64,000 bases of DNA from Pseudoalteromonas sp049257235. Its GTDB lineage: Bacteria; Pseudomonadota; Gammaproteobacteria; Enterobacterales; Alteromonadaceae. How positions within the stretch are numbered: position 1 is the stretch's first letter; each line of letters starts with the position of its first letter. The stretch is from contig NZ_JBMMUF010000006.1 in the NCBI RefSeq assembly GCF_049257235.1, forward strand, positions 186,001-250,000. The letters run 5' to 3'. The position numbers and the translations under genes are program-made. Below are positions 59,100 through 64,000 of this stretch, piece after piece. A model generated the notes under the pieces. It was not told the DNA's origin, did not search any database, and was given only the letters and a program-made list of their open reading frames with translations.

Positions 59100-61013
59100 A
59101 TGAATACTGGAACTAGCATGAATCGACTTTTTCATACTTTGCTGGCCGCCTCCTTATTGCAATTTAGCAATGCCGTTATTGCCAGTAGCGACAATGATGA
59201 CTTCTTAAAAGCTGAGCGTGTAGCACGCTCGGGTAACTACAGCGAGTTTAAACGCTTATCAAGCCAATTAGACCACCCGTTGAAGCCCTATGTTGAACTC
59301 GCTTTTTATAAAAATTATCCACACATCAAGTATCAAACCGAAATAGAACAGTTTTTACAGATCTACCAAAACACCCCGTTAGAATGGCCAGTGAGAGAGG
59401 CGTGGTTGAAGTACTTGGCGAAAAAAGGCAAAAAGGAACAATTTGTTGCCAACTATTCACAGACTTCAGATGTAGAACTTAAGTGTTTATACCTAGATTA
59501 TCAGTGGCAGTTGGGCGATGTGCCAAAAGAAGCAATCCTAGCGCAAGTTGATGAGATTTGGGTGGTAGGTAAGTCACAGCCAAAAGCGTGTGACACGCTC
59601 TTTGCTCATTGGCAAAAGGCAGGAAGACAAACTCCTGAGCGGGTATGGCAGCGCATTGATTTGGCCGTTAAAGAAGGTCAATATCGTTTAGCGACTTACT
59701 TGCAGGCACAGCTTCCGCAGGACAAACGCTACCTTGCAGATTTATACATTACAATCAGGCGTGACCCCAGTGCTGCCGCGGGGCTGTATCGGTATAAGAA
59801 TAAATCTGCTGAAGAAGCAGAGATAGCTGTATACGGCATTAAGCGTTTGTTATGGCGAAATCCTGATTTAGCGCGGCGGGCGTGGGACAAGCTTGAGCAG
59901 ATGTTTAGCTTTTCACAACAGCAGCAAAACTCTGTGCACTATGCATTTGCCTATGCACTGGCTGTTAAACGACATGATGAGGCACGCTTTTGGCTTAATA
60001 AGGTGCCATACGAGCAGCATGACGACAAACTCATGCGTTGGCATCTTGCCAATATGCTTAGAGAGCAAGATTGGCCTGCAATTATCGCCTATTTTACCCC
60101 AAGAAATAGAGGCAAGCTTAAATCCAGTTATCAGTATTGGTTGGCATACAGTTATTTCCGTCAAAATAAGAATCAGCTTGCCAATGATATCTGGCTAAAG
60201 TTGGCGCAGGAGCGTGACTATTATGGTTTCTTGGCTGCGGCTCGTTTGGGCATGCCTGTTAATTTAAATAGCCAAACTTTAATGCTTCCTCCAGGCCTCA
60301 AAGAGAAGGTAGAACTTGCGCCTGGGTTTAAACGAGCGAATGCGTTTTATGAGCTTGATAGGATCACGAGTGCGCGTCGCGAGTGGAATTACCTTATTGA
60401 TACCTCGAGCAATGCTGAGAAGCTGGCGGCTTCGGTATTGGCATCTGAATATGGGTGGCATGACCACGTTATTGTTACCCTCGCGCAAATGAAAGCGTGG
60501 GACTATGTGGATTTGAGATTCCCTGATGCTTATGTTGATTTGTTTGAGCGATACAGCTCACGCAATAAAGTCGACTTTGATTGGAGTATTGCAATTGCTC
60601 GCAGAGAAAGTTCGTTTGCGCGAGATGCGCGCTCTAGCGCCAATGCGCGAGGTTTAATGCAGCTGTTGCCGAGCACCGCTAAATACATGAACCGCAGTTC
60701 CATTGCGACTCGGCGTTTGTATGAGCCAAGCACGAATATCAATCTTGGAACAAAGTATCTGAAGTACCTAGAAGGCAAAAATAAAGGCAACCAAATATTG
60801 GCAACGGCGTCTTACAATGCTGGTTATCACAAGGTGAAAAAATGGATACCCGATCAGCCTATGCCCGCAGAAATCTGGATTGAGCTCATTCCATACCGAG
60901 AAACCCGAGATTACGTAAAAAATGTCTATGCTTATCGTCAAGTTTACTTGGCAAAACAGGGTAAAGAAGACAATGTATTGGCGCCGATATTGGATATGAG
61001 CATTGGTGGTTAG
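59100..61013 (+). CDS. slt: Soluble lytic murein transglycosylase Slt
   Basis: A 637-residue periplasmic enzyme that cuts peptidoglycan to 1,6-anhydromuropeptides. It has a signal peptide, a long alpha-superhelical U-domain (about 30-450, many Trp/Tyr/Leu helices), and a C-terminal SLT domain with catalytic Glu503 in IARRESSFARDARSSANARG, then LMQLLPSTAKYMNR and TASYNAGYHKV. Length is close to E. coli Slt70 (645). The ATG at 59118 gives a shorter, more regular signal peptide and may be the true start. It lies between fadB and pepQ, an insertion relative to E. coli, where slt precedes trpR. Confidence 0.95.
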   Translation: MNTGTSMNRLFHTLLAASLLQFSNAVIASSDNDDFLKAERVARSGNYSEFKRLSSQLDHPLKPYVELAFYKNYPHIKYQTEIEQFLQIYQNTPLEWPVREAWLKYLAKKGKKEQFVANYSQTSDVELKCLYLDYQWQLGDVPKEAILAQVDEIWVVGKSQPKACDTLFAHWQKAGRQTPERVWQRIDLAVKEGQYRLATYLQAQLPQDKRYLADLYITIRRDPSAAAGLYRYKNKSAEEAEIAVYGIKRLLWRNPDLARRAWDKLEQMFSFSQQQQNSVHYAFAYALAVKRHDEARFWLNKVPYEQHDDKLMRWHLANMLREQDWPAIIAYFTPRNRGKLKSSYQYWLAYSYFRQNKNQLANDIWLKLAQERDYYGFLAAARLGMPVNLNSQTLMLPPGLKEKVELAPGFKRANAFYELDRITSARREWNYLIDTSSNAEKLAASVLASEYGWHDHVIVTLAQMKAWDYVDLRFPDAYVDLFERYSSRNKVDFDWSIAIARRESSFARDARSSANARGLMQLLPSTAKYMNRSSIATRRLYEPSTNINLGTKYLKYLEGKNKGNQILATASYNAGYHKVKKWIPDQPMPAEIWIELIPYRETRDYVKNVYAYRQVYLAKQGKEDNVLAPILDMSIGG

Positions 61014-61072
61014 CCCCAGCAGTGGCGGCTATGTTAGACTGGACAGATAATTATTAGCAAAGTGGGTGATAC

Positions 61073-62395
61073 ATGAATACATTAGCGGTGTTATACGCTG
61101 AACATATTGCAACCTTGCAAAAGCGAACGCGCGAGATTACTGAGCGCGAAAACTTAGATGGAATCGTTATTCATTCTGGGCAGGCTAAACGCCAGTTCCT
61201 TGATGATATGTACTATCCGTTCAAGGTGAATCCCCAGTTTAAAGCGTGGTTGCCAGTAATTGATAATCCCCATTGTTGGATTGTTGCTAATGGCGCAGAC
61301 AAGCCAAAGTTAATTTTCTATCGTCCAGTGGACTTCTGGCACAAGGTACCAGATGAGCCAAATGAGTATTGGGCAGATTATTTTGATATTGAGTTGCTGA
61401 CTAAGCCTGATCAAGTTGAAAAACTGCTGCCTTACGATAAGGCTCGTTATGCTTATATTGGTGAGTATTTAGAAGTTGCTCAGGCGCTTGGTTTTGAACA
61501 AATTAACCCTGAGCCGGTAATGAATTACTTGCACTATCATCGTGCATATAAGACGCAATATGAGTTGGCGTGTATGCGTGAAGCAAACAAGTTGGGCGTT
61601 GCTGGTCACAAAGCCGCGCGCGATGCGTTCTATGCCGGTAAATCTGAGTTTGAAATTCAGCAAGCTTACTTGATGGCAACACAACATAGTGAGAATGATA
61701 CGCCGTATGGCAATATCGTTGCACTGAATGAGAACTGCGCTATTTTGCACTACACGCATTTCGATAAGAGAGCGCCACAGCAACATCGTTCATTCTTGAT
61801 TGATGCTGGTGCTAACTTCAATGGCTATGCGTCAGACATTACCCGTACTTACGACTTTGCTCGTCAAGGGGAATTCGCCGAGCTGATCCAGGTGATGACT
61901 GAACACCAGATTGCACTTTGTAATTCACTGGCTCCGGGTAAGCTCTATGGTGAACTTCATCTAGATTGCCACCAACGTGTGGCGCAAGTGTTGAGCGACT
62001 TTAAGATAGTTAACTTGCCAGCAGAGCAAATCGTTGAAAAGGGGATTACCTCAACGTTCTTCCCTCATGGTTTAGGTCACCACATTGGCTTGCAAGTGCA
62101 TGATGTAGGTGGGTTTATGGCAGACGAGACAGGTACGCATCAAGCGCCACCTGAGGGCCATCCATTCTTGCGTTGTACACGCAGAATTGAGGCGAATCAG
62201 GTGTTCACTATTGAGCCAGGTCTGTACTTCATCGATTCATTACTCGGTGATTTGGCGGCGACTGATAATAAGCAGTTCTTAAACTGGGATAAGATTGCCG
62301 AGCTTAAACCATTTGGTGGTATTCGCATCGAAGACAACATTATTGTTCATGAAGAGAGTCTTGAGAACATGACTCGAGAGTTGTCGCTCGATTAA
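61073..62395 (+). CDS. pepQ: Xaa-Pro dipeptidase PepQ
   Basis: A 440-residue metallopeptidase (M24B, prolidase) that cleaves dipeptides with C-terminal proline. The two-metal ligands are visible: Asp in LIDAGANFNGYASDITRTYD, His in FFPHGLGHHIGLQVHDVGG, Glu in TIEPGLYF and in GGIRIEDN. Length is 443 in E. coli. It is 59 bases after slt. The following hairpin ends its transcript before yigZ. Confidence 0.97.
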   Translation: MNTLAVLYAEHIATLQKRTREITERENLDGIVIHSGQAKRQFLDDMYYPFKVNPQFKAWLPVIDNPHCWIVANGADKPKLIFYRPVDFWHKVPDEPNEYWADYFDIELLTKPDQVEKLLPYDKARYAYIGEYLEVAQALGFEQINPEPVMNYLHYHRAYKTQYELACMREANKLGVAGHKAARDAFYAGKSEFEIQQAYLMATQHSENDTPYGNIVALNENCAILHYTHFDKRAPQQHRSFLIDAGANFNGYASDITRTYDFARQGEFAELIQVMTEHQIALCNSLAPGKLYGELHLDCHQRVAQVLSDFKIVNLPAEQIVEKGITSTFFPHGLGHHIGLQVHDVGGFMADETGTHQAPPEGHPFLRCTRRIEANQVFTIEPGLYFIDSLLGDLAATDNKQFLNWDKIAELKPFGGIRIEDNIIVHEESLENMTRELSLD

Positions 62396-62406
62396 TTTAC
62401 TATTTC

Positions 62407-62432
62407 GGCGAAGAGGAAATCTCTTCGCCTTT
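62407..62432 (+). terminator. Terminator of pepQ
   Basis: GGCGAAGAG (62407-62415) and CTCTTCGCC (62421-62429), a perfect 9-bp stem with GAAAT loop, followed by a short T-rich tail. It is 15 bases before yigZ, so read-through may occur. Confidence 0.75.
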
Positions 62433-62446
62433 ATCTAATCATTTTT

Positions 62447-63061
62447 ATGTCTGAATACGCCTTTCCTGCTCATCCTCTGAGTTACGAAGAAGAAATTAAA
62501 AAAAGTACCTTCATAGTGCACATTGCCCATACTCCTGATGTGGATAGTGCCAAGGCATTTATCAGTGAAATTAATCGCCAATATCCAGACGCGCGTCATA
62601 ATTGTTGGGCGTATGTGGCCGGTGCTCCTGGAGGCAGTCATGTGTATGGTTTTTCTGATGATGGAGAGCCTAATGGCACCGCTGGAAAACCGATGTTGAA
62701 TGTTTTGCAAGGCAGTGGCCTTGGTGAAATATGTGCCGTTACAACGCGTTATTTCGGTGGTATAAAGTTAGGCACAGGTGGTCTCGTGCGTGCCTATGGC
62801 GGCACACTGAATAATGCGCTGGTGCAATTACAAACTCAGATAAAAGTGCCGAGTGTGGAGTTAACAGGCGACAGTGACTATGCTCTACAAGGGCAAATAG
62901 AACAATGCCTTAACTCGAAATATCAGGTTTTGAGCGTGGATAAGGAGTATGGTGGACATATTGCATGGCATATTCGCATTGATGCGCGCCAAGCAAAAGC
63001 TGCCATACAAGATATTTTTGATTTAAGTCACGGCACTGTTGAGTTAAAAATAAAACAGTAA
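62447..63061 (+). CDS. yigZ: IMPACT-family protein YigZ
   Basis: A 204-residue protein of the IMPACT/UPF0029 family: KKSTFIVHIAHTPDVDSAKAF, then the characteristic HNCWAYVAGAPGGSHVYGFSDDGEPNGTAGKPML and ITTRYFGGIKLGTGGLVRAY. A C-terminal ferredoxin-like domain (DUF1949) follows. The biochemical role is not settled. In E. coli the order pepQ-yigZ-trkH is the same. The stop at 63061 is followed by a 40-base gap to trkH. Confidence 0.94.
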   Translation: MSEYAFPAHPLSYEEEIKKSTFIVHIAHTPDVDSAKAFISEINRQYPDARHNCWAYVAGAPGGSHVYGFSDDGEPNGTAGKPMLNVLQGSGLGEICAVTTRYFGGIKLGTGGLVRAYGGTLNNALVQLQTQIKVPSVELTGDSDYALQGQIEQCLNSKYQVLSVDKEYGGHIAWHIRIDARQAKAAIQDIFDLSHGTVELKIKQ

Positions 63062-63100
63062 GACAATAACATGCATACAAAAACAACGTTGATGCGCTAG

Positions 63101-64000
63101 ATGCAATATCGGACGATAATAAAGATACTCGGCCAATTGGTGGCTTTATTTAGTATCACCATGATACCGCCTGCTTTGGTTTCTTTAATTTATAAAGACG
63201 GTGGTGGCCTTCCTTTTATTCTCGCATTTGTTTTTAGCGTTATCGCGGGCTTGTTTGCTTACTATCCTAACCGTGACGAGCGGGGCGACCTTAAAGCGCG
63301 TGAAGGGTTCCTTATTGTTGTCTTGTTTTGGCTGGTTCTAGGGGCGTTCGCATCCTTACCGCTGATCTTTCTTGATGCACCAAAATTGTCTTTTGCCGAT
63401 GCGGTATTTGAAGCATTTTCTGGTCTAACGACGACGGGTGCGACCGTTCTTACCGGTATTGAGTATCTACCCAAGTCAGTTCTTTTTTATCGCCAGCAAT
63501 TGCAGTGGTTAGGCGGCATGGGGATCATCGTACTCGCTGTTGCTGTACTGCCAATGCTTGGCGTCGGTGGTATGCAGTTATATCGAGCGGAAACGCCTGG
63601 ACCGGTTAAAGACTCAAAAATGACCCCAAGAATCGCCGATACGGCCAAGCACCTTTGGTATATTTATGTATCGTTGACGCTAGCGTGTACTTTAGCCTAT
63701 TGGGTTGCGGGCATGAGTTGGTTTGACGCCATTTGCCATGCTTTCTCAACCATAGCAATAGGTGGATTTTCTACCTACGATGCTTCTATGGGGTACTTTG
63801 ACAGCCCGATCATAAATATTATTTGTGTGGTGTTTTTGCTTATCGCGGCCATTAATTTCTCACTGCATTATGCCGCTGTAGCATCGCGTAGCCCAAGGAT
63901 ATATTTGCGCGATCCGGAGTTTAAAGCGTTCTTTTTCATTCAAGCGGCACTGATTATTATTTGCTTCGCAGTGCTTTCATCCAACAATATTTACGCCAAT
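63101..64000 (+). CDS. trkH: Trk potassium uptake transporter subunit TrkH, 5' part
   Basis: The first 300 codons of a potassium channel-like transporter (about 483 residues in E. coli), cut by the window end. It starts MQYRTIIKILGQLVALFS, in line with E. coli TrkH, and shows the first selectivity filter region FSGLTTTGATVL, the second FSTIAIGGFSTYD, and GGMQLYRAETPGP. Trk imports K+ with regulatory TrkA. An in-frame ATG 30 bases upstream is separated from it by a TAG directly before the start codon, so 63101 is the first usable start. Confidence 0.96.
   Translation, partial: MQYRTIIKILGQLVALFSITMIPPALVSLIYKDGGGLPFILAFVFSVIAGLFAYYPNRDERGDLKAREGFLIVVLFWLVLGAFASLPLIFLDAPKLSFADAVFEAFSGLTTTGATVLTGIEYLPKSVLFYRQQLQWLGGMGIIVLAVAVLPMLGVGGMQLYRAETPGPVKDSKMTPRIADTAKHLWYIYVSLTLACTLAYWVAGMSWFDAICHAFSTIAIGGFSTYDASMGYFDSPIINIICVVFLLIAAINFSLHYAAVASRSPRIYLRDPEFKAFFFIQAALIIICFAVLSSNNIYAN

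Noticed and set aside
1..64000. CRISPR arrays, insertion sequences, prophage genes, tRNA or rRNA genes
   Set aside because: No regularly spaced repeats, transposase or integrase text, cloverleaf-like sequence or rRNA segment was seen on either strand.

Overview
The window reads as chromosomal DNA of a marine gammaproteobacterium of the Alteromonadales, most likely Pseudoalteromonas or a close relative. This is inferred from gene content and order: an E. coli-like origin between mnmG and mioC, large secreted subtilases with C-terminal anchors, and the fadBA/pepQ/yigZ/trkH cluster. No rRNA gene, tRNA gene, insertion sequence or CRISPR array was seen.

Left part (1-24.1 kb), accessory and envelope-directed. 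After the tail of a chemotaxis receptor and two small unknown genes comes a five-gene module: a histidine kinase, an OmpR-type regulator, a small secreted four-cysteine protein (DUF3019 type) and a MipA/OmpV-type outer-membrane protein on the minus strand, with a 1744-residue multidomain subtilase divergent from them. The same five gene types recur at 15.7-24.0 kb with another arrangement: the 1641-residue subtilase is on the same strand and is separated from the mipA-led operon by a terminator. Between the copies lie mltD, a gene apparently broken by two single-base insertions in A-runs, and creB-creC-creD. The duplicated protease/OmpV/DUF3019/two-component module is the best candidate for an undescribed system; my inference is a sensor and response circuit linked to extracellular proteolysis or envelope stress.

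Middle part (24.2-50.1 kb), the replication-origin neighbourhood. On the minus strand lie mnmG-rsmG-parA-parB, atpIBEFHAGDC and glmU. oriC is the 390-bp gap between mnmG and mioC, with 13 GATC sites, DnaA boxes and GATCT-type 13-mers. A further DnaA box and a long inverted repeat lie upstream of mioC. Beyond an isocitrate lyase/PEP mutase-family gene come mnmE, yidC, yidD, rnpA and rpmH on the minus strand, divergent from dnaA-dnaN-recF-gyrB. Two perfect parS sites lie inside recF and are the expected targets of the ParB encoded about 13 kb away.

Right part (50.1-64 kb), housekeeping with a few accessory genes: a small secreted subtilase with an altered active-site serine segment, glyQ-glyS, a lipoprotein with a possible starch/glycogen-binding fold, tusA, the fadB-fadA beta-oxidation operon with FadR-like operators, slt, pepQ, yigZ and the first 300 codons of trkH, cut by the window end.
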